64,000 bases of DNA from Caloramator sp. E03 (GCF_006016075.1 NZ_CP040093.1:186001-250000); one strand, 5' to 3'. Shown: positions 17,536-27,676, numbered from the stretch's first letter. Numbers and translations: made by a program. Notes: generated from the letters alone by a model not told the origin.

Positions 17536-19615
17536 TTGTATCTTCTCCTTCCTTATTTTTATCATTTAGTTCTGGGTATTCTATACGGTTATGGAATATA
17601 CCTATCATTACTTTTATGAAGGATTTTTTTATAGTATCAATATCCTTTAATGTAAGCTCTGTTTCATCAAGCTGTCCATCTTTTATTTTATCTTCAACTA
17701 CTTTATTTACCATAGATTGTACTTCTTGAATTGTTGGATTGTTAAGAGAACGAACAGCCGCCTCTACACTATCTGCAAGCATTACTATAGATGCTTCTTT
17801 AGTTTTAGGCTTTGGTCCCTCATATCTAAAAGAAGCTTCTTCAATATCTTCCTTTGAATTATTTGAAGCTAAAGCATAAAAATATTTAACAAGGGTTGTA
17901 CCATGGTGTTGTTCTATTAAATTTTTTATCGCTCCCGGAAGTTTATATTTTTGGGCAAGCTCTAAACCATCCTTTACATGAGAGGTTATAATAAGCGCAC
18001 TAAGTTTTGGGGTTATCTTATCATGAGGATTATCATTTGTTATTTGATTTTCCTTAAAGAAATATGGTCTTTTTATTTTTCCAATATCATGGTAATATGC
18101 TCCAGCTCTTGCTAAAAGAGAGTTTGCGCCAATTTCTTCAGCTGCTGCTTCCGAAAGATTTCCTACAAGTATACTATGATGATAAGTCCCTGGAGCTTCA
18201 AACAAAAGTCTCTTTAAAAGTGGATGATTAGGATTTGTAAGTTCTAAAAGCTTTATCGGAGTAATTATATCAAATAGCTGCTCATATATAGGAAGTATAC
18301 CTATAGCAAGCATCCCTGACAACATTCCTCCTCCAATAGCACTAAAACACTGAAGAAGAATCTGGGGAATATTTAAATTGTTGTTTATAAAATTACTTGA
18401 TAGCACTATAACTCCATTTGTTATACCAGTATAAAGACCACTTAGAAGTATATTATTTCTTTCATGCACATTACTAATAAATAGTATCCCTGAAATACAC
18501 CCAATAATATATATCAACAGAGGATCAAAACTAAAATTCGTTATAAAAGAAATTATCACAACTGAAGGTATACTTATAAAAAAAGCTGTTAAAGAGTCAA
18601 ATATAAGAGTTATAAGAATTGCATTTAAAGCTACAGGAATTAAATATCCTGATATTGTATTCATCCCCATAGTAAATAATGCATTTATACATAATGTTAT
18701 AGCAATAATCAACAGCCTATTATTTTCATAAAAATAATTTTTTCTATACCTATATAAATAAAAACCTATTATCATTTCCAAAAGCAAGATTGTTAAGGCT
18801 ACTCCAATATATAGCCAAATATCAGCCATTTTATTTTCCTCAAGCAACCCTGCTTTTCTCATTAAATATATATGCTTTGAAGTGACAACTTCTCCTTTTA
18901 ATATTATATTTTGATTTTTTTTGTATACTACAGGTTGTACTTGCTTTTTTGCCTCTTCTTTTAATTCATTAGTCTGCTGTTCATCAAAATAAAGGTTAGG
19001 CTTTATCAAAGGTAGTCCTATTTGACTGCATATTTTTTTTATATTTTTTTGCATAGATAAGTTTTCAACGTAAAAATTAAAATCATCTTTTGCTTTTTTA
19101 AGATCCTCTTCATCATTAATCATTATATCTTGAGATAATATTTTATCTAAACAATTTTGAAGAAAAGTTGACATGTTTTTAATTTCTTCATCCTTAAGCT
19201 GTATTAAAACCTTATAATCATTATAATCTAACTCAAACTCTGAAAGTGATTTTATTTTATCAATCTTCTCTTCTTCATTAATATCCATTGATTTATATTC
19301 TATTACCTTATCAAAAAAAGCTTTAACCTTTTCAACTGCTTCATTTTTAATATTAACGTTTTTACTATACTTATCAGTTACCGAAGAAATGGCTTTATTA
19401 ATTTTTTCCTGAGTTTCAACATCATCTATAAAATCTCTCGGTGCTTTTATATCTGTCGGTGCAATGTCCCCTTCTTTTAAATTATATTTTTTTGGTATTA
19501 CCCCCATGGAAGATATTGCAAATAATATAAAAAAAGTAAATAAAAAAATAATCATCTTTATAATCCTTGTATTTTTGAATATAAACCCATGAGTTAATCT
19601 TCTGTTAACTTCCAT
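17522..19615 (-). CDS. pgpH: 7TM-HD phosphohydrolase (PgpH type), c-di-AMP phosphodiesterase
   Basis: About 697 residues. An N-terminal membrane helix is followed by a large extracellular 7TMR-HD domain (about residues 40-260). Seven transmembrane helices come next (about 265-460), then a cytoplasmic HD domain with LFEAPGTYHHSILVGNLSE, AGAYYHDIGKIKRPYFF and HHGTTLVKYFY. Members degrade the second messenger c-di-AMP. Start chosen at the ATG at 19615 preceded by AGGTGAT; the gene begins just after the phoH stop. It is part of the phoH-pgpH-ybeY-dgk-cdd-era operon. Confidence 0.93.
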   Translation of the reverse strand: MEVNRRLTHGFIFKNTRIIKMIIFLFTFFILFAISSMGVIPKKYNLKEGDIAPTDIKAPRDFIDDVETQEKINKAISSVTDKYSKNVNIKNEAVEKVKAFFDKVIEYKSMDINEEEKIDKIKSLSEFELDYNDYKVLIQLKDEEIKNMSTFLQNCLDKILSQDIMINDEEDLKKAKDDFNFYVENLSMQKNIKKICSQIGLPLIKPNLYFDEQQTNELKEEAKKQVQPVVYKKNQNIILKGEVVTSKHIYLMRKAGLLEENKMADIWLYIGVALTILLLEMIIGFYLYRYRKNYFYENNRLLIIAITLCINALFTMGMNTISGYLIPVALNAILITLIFDSLTAFFISIPSVVIISFITNFSFDPLLIYIIGCISGILFISNVHERNNILLSGLYTGITNGVIVLSSNFINNNLNIPQILLQCFSAIGGGMLSGMLAIGILPIYEQLFDIITPIKLLELTNPNHPLLKRLLFEAPGTYHHSILVGNLSEAAAEEIGANSLLARAGAYYHDIGKIKRPYFFKENQITNDNPHDKITPKLSALIITSHVKDGLELAQKYKLPGAIKNLIEQHHGTTLVKYFYALASNNSKEDIEEASFRYEGPKPKTKEASIVMLADSVEAAVRSLNNPTIQEVQSMVNKVVEDKIKDGQLDETELTLKDIDTIKKSFIKVMIGIFHNRIEYPELNDKNKEGEDTIDRV

Positions 19616-19619
19616 TTTA

Positions 19620-20582
19620 TCACCTATCTTTATTCTCTTCATATCTATTGTATGCTTTAATTATTTCCATAACAAGCCTATGCCTTACAACATCATTATG
19701 AGAAAAATATATAAAATCGATACCGTTTATATCTTTTAATATTTTAGTTACATGCTTTAACCCTGAAACTTTTCCTTCTCCAAGATCTATTTGAGTTATA
19801 TCTCCAGTTACAACTATTCTTGAACCATAGCCAAACCTTGTTAAAAACATTTTCATCTGCTCAGGGGTTGTATTTTGTGCTTCATCAAGAATGATAAAGC
19901 AATCATCTAAAGTTCTCCCTCTCATATATGCAAGAGGTGCTACCTCTATTATACCTGATTCCATATATTTTTGGAAAGTTTCAACTCCAAGTATATCATA
20001 TAAGGCATCATATAAAGGCTTAAGATATGGATTGATTTTCTCCTGCAAATCTCCTGGAAGAAAACCTAATCTTTCACCTGCTTCAACAGCAGGTCTTGTA
20101 AGTATTATTCTTCCAACTTTTTTGTCTTTTAAAAATTTTACGGCCATTGCAATTGCAAGATATGTTTTACCAGTACCAGCAGGTCCTATTCCAAATACCA
20201 CGTCATTTTTTTTGATTGAATCTACATATTTTTTTTGTCCAAGGGTTTTACATTTAACATATTTACCCCTTGCAGTTACTATTACAACATCTTCTAATAT
20301 CTTTTCAATCTCATCTGATTTGTCTTCCATAACAAGGCTTATTATATAGTTTACCGTGTGAAGATTTATAGTTTCACCCCTTTTTATAATATCTAAAAGC
20401 TTAAGTATTGCACTTGTTGCAAGTTCTACGTTTCCTAATCCTGTTATCTTTATCTCGTTTTCTCTACTTATAACATTAACATCAAATGTTTGCTCTATAA
20501 CTTTAATATTTTCATCATAATTTCCAAATAAATTTATTATATCCTCAACTTTGTCTATTTCTATTCTTCTCTCTTTTTCCAA
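19620..20582 (-). CDS. PhoH-family ATPase
   Basis: A 320-residue PhoH/YqfH-type protein. An N-terminal KH-like segment (to about residue 100) leads into a P-loop NTPase with Walker A GIGPAGTGKTYLAIAMAV, Walker B CFIILDEAQNTTPEQMK, and a sensor region VVTGDITQIDLGEGKVSGL. The family is linked to RNA metabolism and stress, with probable helicase/ATPase activity. The start is a TTG with GGAGG 7 nt upstream. It is transcribed after yqfD and before pgpH, as in Bacillus. Confidence 0.93.
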   Translation of the reverse strand: MEKERRIEIDKVEDIINLFGNYDENIKVIEQTFDVNVISRENEIKITGLGNVELATSAILKLLDIIKRGETINLHTVNYIISLVMEDKSDEIEKILEDVVIVTARGKYVKCKTLGQKKYVDSIKKNDVVFGIGPAGTGKTYLAIAMAVKFLKDKKVGRIILTRPAVEAGERLGFLPGDLQEKINPYLKPLYDALYDILGVETFQKYMESGIIEVAPLAYMRGRTLDDCFIILDEAQNTTPEQMKMFLTRFGYGSRIVVTGDITQIDLGEGKVSGLKHVTKILKDINGIDFIYFSHNDVVRHRLVMEIIKAYNRYEENKDR

Positions 20583-20597
20583 TTCATTTCCTCCATT

Positions 20598-21779
20598 CTA
20601 ATTTATTTCCTGTTCAATACAAATATTTTCTTCAGTAATATAAAGAACTCTTACCTTGGCTTTACCATTACCTATAATCTTGTCTACCTTTTTATCTAAT
20701 ATCTTTGCATCCTTTGGAAGATATTTTTTTACATCTTCTTCAGCATCATTAAGTGCAATATTAGTAGCCTCTTCATAGCTTATAATTTTATATTTATCAG
20801 TCTTTTCATAATAATATTCAGTAACTAATTGCACTGGCATAGAAAAATTTCCTATTTTAAATATTTTTTTTTCTATTATTTTATCATATTTTTTAAATAG
20901 AATGTTATCGTTTTTTATATATATATCCTTACCAAAATAATTATAATATACTTTCTTTGCTGTTCTACCAGTTCTCTCTTCATATTTATAATTTATATTT
21001 ACTTCTTTAACTGATTCATACCATGTCTTTGCAATTACCTCTCCAAAGGCATGAACTAATTTTATAGGTACATTTTGAGTGTCAGTTAAAACTCCCGAAA
21101 TAAGAACTTGACCTTTTTTTACATAATCTCCCTCTTTAACCATGGCTTTGCCCATATATGCTGAAATTTTTAATATTATTCCATCCTTTGAAGCTATTAC
21201 GTTTATAGGCTCTTCTAAATTTTTTATTTGTGGTGGCATCTTTCTTTCAACAACCTCAATTTTAGCTTTAATACCTTGAAGTTTAATTGTTACTACCGAA
21301 ATTTCTTTTACATTATTTAAAATGTAATCTTCAATATCTCTTAGATTCAACTTATACTTTAAGGTTCCTTCTTTAAGTCCTGCTTTTTTAGCAGCTTCAT
21401 ATATTATATCTGTGTTAACAGTTTTATTCCCAACAATATCAATTTGCCATATTATATTTAACATATAAACTATTATAGCTAAAAATATCCCAATCCCTAA
21501 AACAAAAACTTTCCTTCTCAAAGCTTTTTTATATATAAAGTGCATTCCTACCTTTTTAATTATTTTTGTCTTTACACCTGTCTTTTGAATTATACCTCTA
21601 AGCATTCCATACTGGTCATATTTCATTTTAAAAATTACAGTCGTAAAGTTAACTCTTTTTACATCCCAAAGAGTTACTCCATACTTAATTGCCATATTAA
21701 TGAACTTTTCTGGATTTAATCCTTCTAATCTTACCACGATATATCCACTAAAAAATTCATTAGAGCTCCTACTTGCCAT
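20598..21779 (-). CDS. yqfD: Sporulation protein YqfD
   Basis: About 393 residues. One transmembrane helix lies near residues 90-110 (VFVLGIGIFLAIIVYMLNIIW). A POTRA-like region follows (DIVGNKTVNTDIIYEAAKKAGL), then a long extracytoplasmic domain. This matches YqfD, needed for normal sporulation and made in the mother cell in Bacillus. Start chosen at the ATG at 21779 with GAGGTG 6 nt upstream. It is transcribed with yqfC immediately upstream (gap about 9 nt). Confidence 0.9.
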   Translation of the reverse strand: MASRSSNEFFSGYIVVRLEGLNPEKFINMAIKYGVTLWDVKRVNFTTVIFKMKYDQYGMLRGIIQKTGVKTKIIKKVGMHFIYKKALRRKVFVLGIGIFLAIIVYMLNIIWQIDIVGNKTVNTDIIYEAAKKAGLKEGTLKYKLNLRDIEDYILNNVKEISVVTIKLQGIKAKIEVVERKMPPQIKNLEEPINVIASKDGIILKISAYMGKAMVKEGDYVKKGQVLISGVLTDTQNVPIKLVHAFGEVIAKTWYESVKEVNINYKYEERTGRTAKKVYYNYFGKDIYIKNDNILFKKYDKIIEKKIFKIGNFSMPVQLVTEYYYEKTDKYKIISYEEATNIALNDAEEDVKKYLPKDAKILDKKVDKIIGNGKAKVRVLYITEENICIEQEIN

Positions 21780-21788
21780 CTTCACACC

Positions 21789-22070
21789 TCATTTAATAAA
21801 TTCAACTATTTCAATATTTCCAATTACCGTTATAAATTCCTGATTAATTTCTTTTACCTCAAGCTCTTTTCCATAAATCTTTATTATTCCTATATGTGAG
21901 TTGATTCTTAATATGTTTTTAGAATATTCAATTACTCCTTTATGATTTTCTATAGAAACTTCAATATTACCAATCATTTTTATATTTGGGACTCCCATGG
22001 TAACATCCTTTGGAATGTCAAGGGATTCTGATACCCTACTTTTCAATTTATTAACTCTTTCTTTTTGCAT
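21789..22070 (-). CDS. yqfC: Sporulation protein YqfC
   Basis: The 93-residue YabP/YqfC-family protein contains the typical DIPKDVTMGVPNIKMIGNIE followed by repeated beta strands (IEVSIENHKGVIEYS, LRINSHIGIIKIYGKELE). YabP/YqfC proteins are mother-cell spore proteins. It pairs with yqfD, as in other endospore formers. No clear sigma E promoter could be fixed upstream. Confidence 0.9.
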   Translation of the reverse strand: MQKERVNKLKSRVSESLDIPKDVTMGVPNIKMIGNIEVSIENHKGVIEYSKNILRINSHIGIIKIYGKELEVKEINQEFITVIGNIEIVEFIK

Positions 22071-22157
22071 AAAAAGGCCTCTATTTATTTCTATACAATA
22101 TAATTATGCATTCTTTTTTTTTAAAATAACAAAAGAATACTTATGTATCCTATAAAT

Positions 22158-22188
22158 CAAAAAATTAAAAAGACCCTCTTCGGGTCTT
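22158..22188 (-). terminator. Terminator downstream of the yqeY-like gene
   Basis: On the minus strand AAGACCC-GAAGA-GGGTCTT is followed by TTTAATTTTTT. It separates yqeY/rpsU from the sporulation genes yqfC-yqfD downstream. Confidence 0.85.
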
Positions 22189-22189
22189 A

Positions 22190-22633
22190 TTATTGTAAAA
22201 TTTGCTTTACTATTTCATTTACAAGCTTTCCATCGGCTCGCCCCTTAACTTTAGGCATTATTGCTGCCATAACTTTTCCCATCTCTTTAATACTTGTAGC
22301 ATTTACCTCATTCACAGCACTTTTAACTATTTCAGTTAGTTCTTCTTTTGATAACTGCTGAGGAAGGTATTCAAGCAAAATCTCTATTTCTTTTTTGGCC
22401 TGCTCAACAAGATCCTGCCTGTTCCCTTTTTCAAACTCAAGGATTGAATCCCTTCGTTGTTTTACTTCCTTAGAGAGGACAGCAATTACACCTTCATCAT
22501 CAAGTTTTGAGCCATCAACCTTTTCAGCTTGAAGTACAGCAGCTCTTGCCATACTAATTACATTAGCTCTAAAGCTGTCTTTATTTTTTAAGGCAGCCTT
22601 CCAGTCTTCCTGTAATTTATCCTTGAGCGACAT
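22190..22633 (-). CDS. GatB/YqeY domain protein
   Basis: The 147-residue stand-alone YqeY protein (MSLKDKLQEDWKAALKNKD, EFEKGNRQDLVEQAKKEIE, MGKVMAAIMPKVKGRADG) is related to the C-terminal tRNA-binding tail domain of the GatB amidotransferase subunit. A role with tRNA is presumed from that domain but not proven. It lies 17 nt downstream of rpsU, the usual Firmicute pair, and ends at a strong terminator. Confidence 0.92.
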   Translation of the reverse strand: MSLKDKLQEDWKAALKNKDSFRANVISMARAAVLQAEKVDGSKLDDEGVIAVLSKEVKQRRDSILEFEKGNRQDLVEQAKKEIEILLEYLPQQLSKEELTEIVKSAVNEVNATSIKEMGKVMAAIMPKVKGRADGKLVNEIVKQILQ

Positions 22634-22649
22634 GCTTACCCTTCTTTCA

Positions 22650-22826
22650 TTATTTAAACTTTCTCTTCCTTGCAGCTTCAGATTTTTTCTTTCTCTTTAC
22701 GCTTGGCTTTTCATAGTGTTCTCTCTTTCTTACTTCTGCAAGCACACCAGCTCTTGCGCATTTCTTTTTAAATCTACGGAGTGCACTATCAATTGATTCA
22801 TTTTCTCCAACTCTGATTTCTGACAC
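22650..22826 (-). CDS. rpsU: 30S ribosomal protein S21
   Basis: A 58-residue protein beginning [20 protein letters not shown] and ending in a very basic [15 protein letters not shown] tail. This is the complete S21 signature; S21 joins the small subunit near the mRNA 3' end of 16S rRNA. The start is GTG at 22826 with GGAGGG 7 nt upstream. It heads the rpsU-yqeY pair. Confidence 0.95.
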   Translation of the reverse strand: MSEIRVGENESIDSALRRFKKKCARAGVLAEVRKREHYEKPSVKRKKKSEAARKRKFK

Positions 22827-22959
22827 CTGTTCTCCCTCCCTCCGCTATTTTCAATAATAGATAATAATAAATAAAGTGCTGTGATGTTTGTATTTTAAAT
22901 ACATATTATATTATATATTATGGGTGTAAATACTGTCAATAAATAATGATAATTTAGAA

Positions 22960-23301
22960 TCAACCTGGAGGCCACTGCATATCTCTACCACCTAAAAGGT
23001 GAAAATGCAAGTGAGGTACTGTCTGCCCTCCCTCTTTACCACAATTGTTTACTATTCTAAATCCCTTTTCGCTAATTCCAAGCTCTTTTGCTATTTTTTT
23101 TGCTACAAGAATTATATGACTTACTATATCAGCATTATTTTCATCAACTTCCATTACTGATTCTATATGATGCTTAGGGATTATTATAATATGTACAGGA
23201 GCAACAGGGCTTATATCTTTAAAACCAACTACCTTCTCATCCTCATAGACTTTTTGAGAAGGTATAGTTCCCTCTACTATTTTACAAAATATACAATTCA
23301 T
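22960..23301 (-). CDS. HIT-family purine nucleoside phosphoramidase (HinT)
   Basis: A 113-residue histidine-triad protein that hydrolyses AMP-linked phosphoramidates. It begins MNCIFCKIVEGTIPSQKVYE; the catalytic triad is HLHFHLLGG near the C-terminus. The start ATG at 23301 is set by GGAGGTGAAGATA upstream; the frame could extend to 23316 without a ribosome site. It lies between rpsU and mtaB. Confidence 0.93.
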   Translation of the reverse strand: MNCIFCKIVEGTIPSQKVYEDEKVVGFKDISPVAPVHIIIIPKHHIESVMEVDENNADIVSHIILVAKKIAKELGISEKGFRIVNNCGKEGGQTVPHLHFHLLGGRDMQWPPG

Positions 23302-23362
23302 TATCTTCACCTCCATTCATATTATTTAATTCAACATAAATCTTTATTTTCCTTCTTTTATG

Positions 23363-24655
23363 CTAAATTAAATTACCCTCTGCAACATTCTTCAAACAAT
23401 TTACCAACTTTACATTCATAATTTTACCAGTTATATCTTCTTTAGATTTTACCATTACTTTAATATAGTTTGTAGTATAACCAAAATAGATTCCATCGTC
23501 TCCTTCTTCAAATAACACTTTCATTTCACTATTTATAAACTTTTTAATAAAGCTTTCTTCAAATATTTCATCAAGTTTAATAAGTTTTTGGCTTCTAATT
23601 TCTTTTACCAAGGGATCTACTTTATTAGGAAGCTTTTCTGCCCTTGTACCCTTTCTCTCACTATATTTAAATATATGCATCTTTGATAATTTTATATCTT
23701 CTAAGAATTTATAAGTTTCATTAAACTCCTCATCAGTTTCCCCTGGAAAACCTACAATAATATCAGTACTTATAGAAACATCTTGTATCTTCTCTCTTAA
23801 CTTTGTAACTATACCCTTATATTCTCCTGTCGTATAGTGCCTATTCATGCGTTTTAATGTTTCATCGCATCCACTTTGAAGAGACAGATGAAAATGATTG
23901 CAAAGCTTTTTAACTTTACTTAAACTTTCAATTCTATTATCTGTGAAAAATGTGGGATCTACTGAACCTATTCTAATGCGCTCAATTCCTTCAATATCAT
24001 TTATATTTTCAATCAAAGATACAAGATCAACATTCCCTAAATCTTTCCCATAAGATGCAACATGAATTCCTGAAAGTATTACTTCTTTATACCCATTTAA
24101 AGCTAATTTTTTAACTTCGCTTAATACTTTATCTGGATTTTTACTTCGTACAGGTCCCCTTGCAAAGGGGATTAAACAGTAGGAACAAAAATTTTCGCAA
24201 CCATCTTGTATCTTTAGAAAAGCTCTTGTTCTGTCCTGATATTCCTCAATTTCCATCTCTTCAAAGGTTCGTATATTCATTATATTCTCAACATGCTTTA
24301 TTGGCTTTTTTTCTTTTAAATATTCCTTAACTATTTGGGGTATCTTTATTTTATCTGTCGTTCCTACAACAATATCTACCCCCTCAATTGAAGCGACTTC
24401 TTCAGGCGCTACTTGAGAATAGCATCCTGCTGCCACTACAACAGCTTCGGGATTCAATTTTTTAGCCTTTCTAATCATATTTCTGGACTTTTTATCACTA
24501 ATATTTGTAACGCTACAAGTGTTTATAACATAAACATTTGCAAATTCATCAAAATCAACAACTTCATATCCATCTTTTATAAAAACTTCTGCAATTGCTT
24601 CAGTTTCATATTGATTTACTCTGCAACCTAAAGTATAAAAGGCAACTTTTTTCAT
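23363..24655 (-). CDS. mtaB: tRNA t6A37 methylthiotransferase MtaB
   Basis: A 430-residue radical-SAM enzyme that converts t6A37 of tRNA-Lys to ms2t6A. The N-terminal UPF0004 domain contributes cluster cysteines in TLGCRVNQYETEA, VINTCSVTN and AAGCYSQVAP. The radical SAM CxxxCxxC is CENFCSYCLIPFARGPVRS. The SAM-binding strands include GIHVASYGKD, and a C-terminal TRAM domain spans about 365-430. The start overlaps the rsmE stop by 4 nt (ATGA), showing coupling. Confidence 0.95.
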   Translation of the reverse strand: MKKVAFYTLGCRVNQYETEAIAEVFIKDGYEVVDFDEFANVYVINTCSVTNISDKKSRNMIRKAKKLNPEAVVVAAGCYSQVAPEEVASIEGVDIVVGTTDKIKIPQIVKEYLKEKKPIKHVENIMNIRTFEEMEIEEYQDRTRAFLKIQDGCENFCSYCLIPFARGPVRSKNPDKVLSEVKKLALNGYKEVILSGIHVASYGKDLGNVDLVSLIENINDIEGIERIRIGSVDPTFFTDNRIESLSKVKKLCNHFHLSLQSGCDETLKRMNRHYTTGEYKGIVTKLREKIQDVSISTDIIVGFPGETDEEFNETYKFLEDIKLSKMHIFKYSERKGTRAEKLPNKVDPLVKEIRSQKLIKLDEIFEESFIKKFINSEMKVLFEEGDDGIYFGYTTNYIKVMVKSKEDITGKIMNVKLVNCLKNVAEGNLI

Positions 24656-25407
24656 TTACTTCCTCCCATATCTGAAAGTTCATATAAAACTATAGTTGAT
24701 GCTACAAAACCTGCAGTTTCAGTTCTAAGTATTCTTGGTCCTAAAGTTACAGGATGTATTCCATTTTCTATGCAAAGTTTTATTTCTTCTTCTTCAAATC
24801 CTCCTTCAGGACCTATAAATATTCCTACATTTTTTATATTGTTTTTTTGATGTAAAACATTTTTAAAACCAATTGATTTTTCATTTTCATAAGGTACAAA
24901 TGCAATATCCATTTTTTTTAGCTCTTCAACTGCCCTTTTGAAATCAATAGGCTCAATTACCATGGGTATCATACCGCGATTACTCTGTTTTGCAGCCTCC
25001 ATGGAAATCCTTCTCCATCTTTCAATTTTATTGCTTATGTCTTTGCTTCCAATATCAGCTACAACCCTTTTGGTAATAACTGTATATATATTGCAAACTC
25101 CAATCTCAACGGATTTTTGTACAATAAGATCCATCTTTTGTGACTTTGGAAGGGCTTGAAATAAGGATATTTTTATATCTGGTTCAGTTTTGTTTTGAAA
25201 CTTTTCTTCTATAGTACACAATACTTCTTTTTTATTAAAACTTTCTATAGTACATACATGCTCATTCCCTTTTCCATCACAAATCAATATTCTATCTTTA
25301 CTTCTTAGCCTTAAAACCTTCGTTATATGATTTACATCTTCCCCTTCAATTAGTATTTTATTATTACTATAATTTATATTTTCACTGTTAACAAAAAACT
25401 TATGCAT
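24652..25407 (-). CDS. rsmE: 16S rRNA (uracil1498-N3)-methyltransferase RsmE
   Basis: A 251-residue SPOUT methyltransferase. The N-terminal PUA-like domain contains DVNHITKVLRLRSKDRILICDGKG. The knotted SAM domain carries QALPKSQKMDLIVQKSVEIG, EAAKQSNRG, IGPEGGFEEEEI and LGPRILRTETAGFVA, the RsmE hallmarks. It is translated between prmA and mtaB, as in most Firmicutes. Confidence 0.95.
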   Translation of the reverse strand: MHKFFVNSENINYSNNKILIEGEDVNHITKVLRLRSKDRILICDGKGNEHVCTIESFNKKEVLCTIEEKFQNKTEPDIKISLFQALPKSQKMDLIVQKSVEIGVCNIYTVITKRVVADIGSKDISNKIERWRRISMEAAKQSNRGMIPMVIEPIDFKRAVEELKKMDIAFVPYENEKSIGFKNVLHQKNNIKNVGIFIGPEGGFEEEEIKLCIENGIHPVTLGPRILRTETAGFVASTIVLYELSDMGGSK

Positions 25408-25416
25408 ATATCCTCC

Positions 25417-26358
25417 TTAGCTTACCTTTGCAGAAATTGCAACCCATTCACCCATCTCTTTGATATCACAAATATCAAAGCCTTCTTCTTTGAATTTTAA
25501 TAGTACATCCTGTTTCCTATCTTGAATTATACCTGACACAATGAATATTCCATTTTCTTTCACAAAAGGCTTTATTGTTTCTATCAAATTTAAAACTATA
25601 TCAGCTATTATATTTGCAACAATTATATCTGCTTTTCCTTCAACAACATCAGTTAAATTTCCATGCCTTATCTCTACATTTTTAATATTATTATATTCTA
25701 CATTCTCCTTTGCTGCATGAACTGCTACTTCATCTATATCTACTCCTATTACTTTTGCAGCTCCAAGCTTTGATGCAGAAATTGAGAGTATTCCTGAACC
25801 AGTTCCTATATCAAATACTATATCTCCTTTTTTTACATATTTTTCAAGAAGCTCAATGCACATCATTGTTGTTTCATGGGTGCCTGTTCCAAAGGCCATA
25901 CCAGGGTCAAGCTCTATCACTATTTCATCTTCTTTTTTCTCATAATCCTCCCATTTGGGTTTTATGACTATGTTTTTACCTATCTTTGTTGTTTTATAAT
26001 ATTTTTTCCATGAGTTTGCCCAATCCTCATCATATACTACATTAGTTATTACCTTACCTTGACCTATATCAATTCCTAAATCGTTAAGTTCATTTATTTT
26101 ATTTTTTATGTATTCAACTATCTTATCTATATCCTCATTTGGATTAAAGTATCCTTTAACAACAGCTGCACTGCCTTTGTATTCAAGTATTGAAATATCA
26201 GCAAAATCCCAGCTAAGCTCTCCTTGATCCCTTTTTATAATATCGTTTGGATCCTCTATTGCAACTCCTTTAACATCCAGTCCATAGAATATGCCCGACA
26301 CAGGCTCAACTGCTTCACTACTTGTAATTATCTTTATTTCAATCCATTTCCCATTCAC
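25417..26358 (-). CDS. prmA: Ribosomal protein L11 methyltransferase
   Basis: About 313 residues. PrmA trimethylates ribosomal protein L11. The N-terminal L11-binding part contains EAVEPVSGIFYGL and the linker YYKTTKIGKNIVIKPKWEDY. The SAM motif is VFDIGTGSGILSISASKLGA, with ELDPGMAFGTGTHETT just before it and IIVANIIADIVLNL after. The likely start is GTG at 26358 (ribosome site AAAGGATG 6 nt upstream); the ATG at 26367 abuts that site. It follows dnaJ, separated by a terminator. Confidence 0.94.
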   Translation of the reverse strand: MNGKWIEIKIITSSEAVEPVSGIFYGLDVKGVAIEDPNDIIKRDQGELSWDFADISILEYKGSAAVVKGYFNPNEDIDKIVEYIKNKINELNDLGIDIGQGKVITNVVYDEDWANSWKKYYKTTKIGKNIVIKPKWEDYEKKEDEIVIELDPGMAFGTGTHETTMMCIELLEKYVKKGDIVFDIGTGSGILSISASKLGAAKVIGVDIDEVAVHAAKENVEYNNIKNVEIRHGNLTDVVEGKADIIVANIIADIVLNLIETIKPFVKENGIFIVSGIIQDRKQDVLLKFKEEGFDICDIKEMGEWVAISAKVS

Positions 26359-26428
26359 AATATTCATCCTTTCGTTTTTTATTAATTATACTATATTATT
26401 ATTATAATGTAAAAAACATTGATTATTA

Positions 26429-26468
26429 AAAAAGGTCAGATGTTTTTTGGCTCTCATCTGACCTTTTT
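26429..26468 (-). terminator. Terminator downstream of dnaJ
   Basis: A perfect 14-bp stem (26429-26442 with 26455-26468) starts with five A and ends with five T, so it can work on either strand. It lies 6 nt after the dnaJ stop and closes the hrcA-grpE-dnaK-dnaJ operon. Confidence 0.88.
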
Positions 26469-26474
26469 CTTATT

Positions 26475-27623
26475 TTATCCTCCAAAGGCATCTTTAAATT
26501 TATCCATAAAGGATTTTTTTCCTTCCTTTATATCCTCTCCGAACTCAACAGCAAGCTTATTTAAAAGCTCTTTTTGCTTTTCAGTAAGTTTTTTAGGGAT
26601 TTCTACCTTAAGCTCTGCAAAAAGATCTCCTCTTCCTCCTCCACGGATTTTATTTATGCCTTTACCTTTTAATCTTACAATAGTTCCTGGCTGAGTTCCT
26701 GGTACAATTGTATACTTTTCTTCTCCTTCAAGAGTAGGTATAGCAATTTCTCCTCCAAGTATTGCCTTTATAAAGGATATAGAAACTTCACAGGTTATAT
26801 CAAAGCCTTTTCTTTGAAATATTTTATGAGGCTTTACCTTAATGTTAATATAAAGATCCCCTGGTGCTCCTCCCCTTAAACCTGGTTCTCCTTCTCCTCT
26901 TAAAGGAATTGTATTTCCAGTATCTACCCCTGCAGGTATATTTATTGATATAATCTTCTTTTTTCTAACTTTACCTTTTCCACCACAGTTAGGGCACGGT
27001 GTCTCTATTACTCTTCCTTCTCCATAGCATCTGTCACAAGTAGTAACACTTACAAAGCTTCCAAAAGGCGTATTTCTTTGAGTTTTAATCTGCCCTGTAC
27101 CATTACATTTAGGACATGCTTTTGGAGAAGTCCCCGGCTTTGCTCCTGTACCATGACATTTATCACATGATTCATATCTATAAATTTCAATATCCTTTTT
27201 TACTCCAAAAGCTGCTTCTTCAAAAGTTAATTCAAGATTATACTCTAAGTCAGCTCCTCTTTGAGGACCATTCTTTTGTCGTCTTGCACCAAACATATCA
27301 CCAAATATATCACCAAATATATCAGAAAAACCTTCAAAGCCTCCAAAGCCACCAAACCCACCAAAGTTTGATGGATCGAAACCGCCAAATCCACCTTGAC
27401 CATTAAAATCAGCCGTACCAAATTGATCATACTGTGCACGTTTTTGAGGATCAGATAGAACCTGATAAGCTTCATTTATTTCTTTGAATTTCTCCTCAGC
27501 ATTTTTATCTCCAGGATTCTTATCTGGATGATATTTTAATGCAAGCTTTCTAAAAGCACTTTTTATTTCTTCGTCAGTTGCATTTTTGCTAACTCCAAGT
27601 ATTGCATAGTAATCCTTCGCCAC
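26475..27623 (-). CDS. dnaJ: Chaperone protein DnaJ
   Basis: About 382 residues, Hsp40 co-chaperone. The J domain begins [19 protein letters not shown] with the HPD motif in [13 protein letters not shown] Gly/Phe-rich linker (about 75-110) leads to four zinc-binding repeats: [30 protein letters not shown] and CPNCGGKGK. The C-terminal substrate-binding domain follows. Start chosen at the GTG at 27623 (AAGGTGG upstream); the frame continues to 27644 without better support. Fourth gene of the HrcA operon. Confidence 0.96.
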   Translation of the reverse strand: MAKDYYAILGVSKNATDEEIKSAFRKLALKYHPDKNPGDKNAEEKFKEINEAYQVLSDPQKRAQYDQFGTADFNGQGGFGGFDPSNFGGFGGFGGFEGFSDIFGDIFGDMFGARRQKNGPQRGADLEYNLELTFEEAAFGVKKDIEIYRYESCDKCHGTGAKPGTSPKACPKCNGTGQIKTQRNTPFGSFVSVTTCDRCYGEGRVIETPCPNCGGKGKVRKKKIISINIPAGVDTGNTIPLRGEGEPGLRGGAPGDLYINIKVKPHKIFQRKGFDITCEVSISFIKAILGGEIAIPTLEGEEKYTIVPGTQPGTIVRLKGKGINKIRGGGRGDLFAELKVEIPKKLTEKQKELLNKLAVEFGEDIKEGKKSFMDKFKDAFGG

Positions 27624-27651
27624 TTGCCTCACCACCTTCCACATACAGTAA

Positions 27652-27671
27652 GGAGGGAATTAAATCCCTCC
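27652..27671 (-). repeat. Hairpin between dnaK and dnaJ
   Basis: GGAGGGA paired with TCCCTCC (loop ATTTAA) lies 5 nt after the dnaK stop and 28 nt before dnaJ. There is no T run, so it is likely a processing or stabilising hairpin or a partial attenuator. The GGAGGG arm could also mimic a ribosome site. Confidence 0.5.
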
Positions 27672-27676
27672 CTATG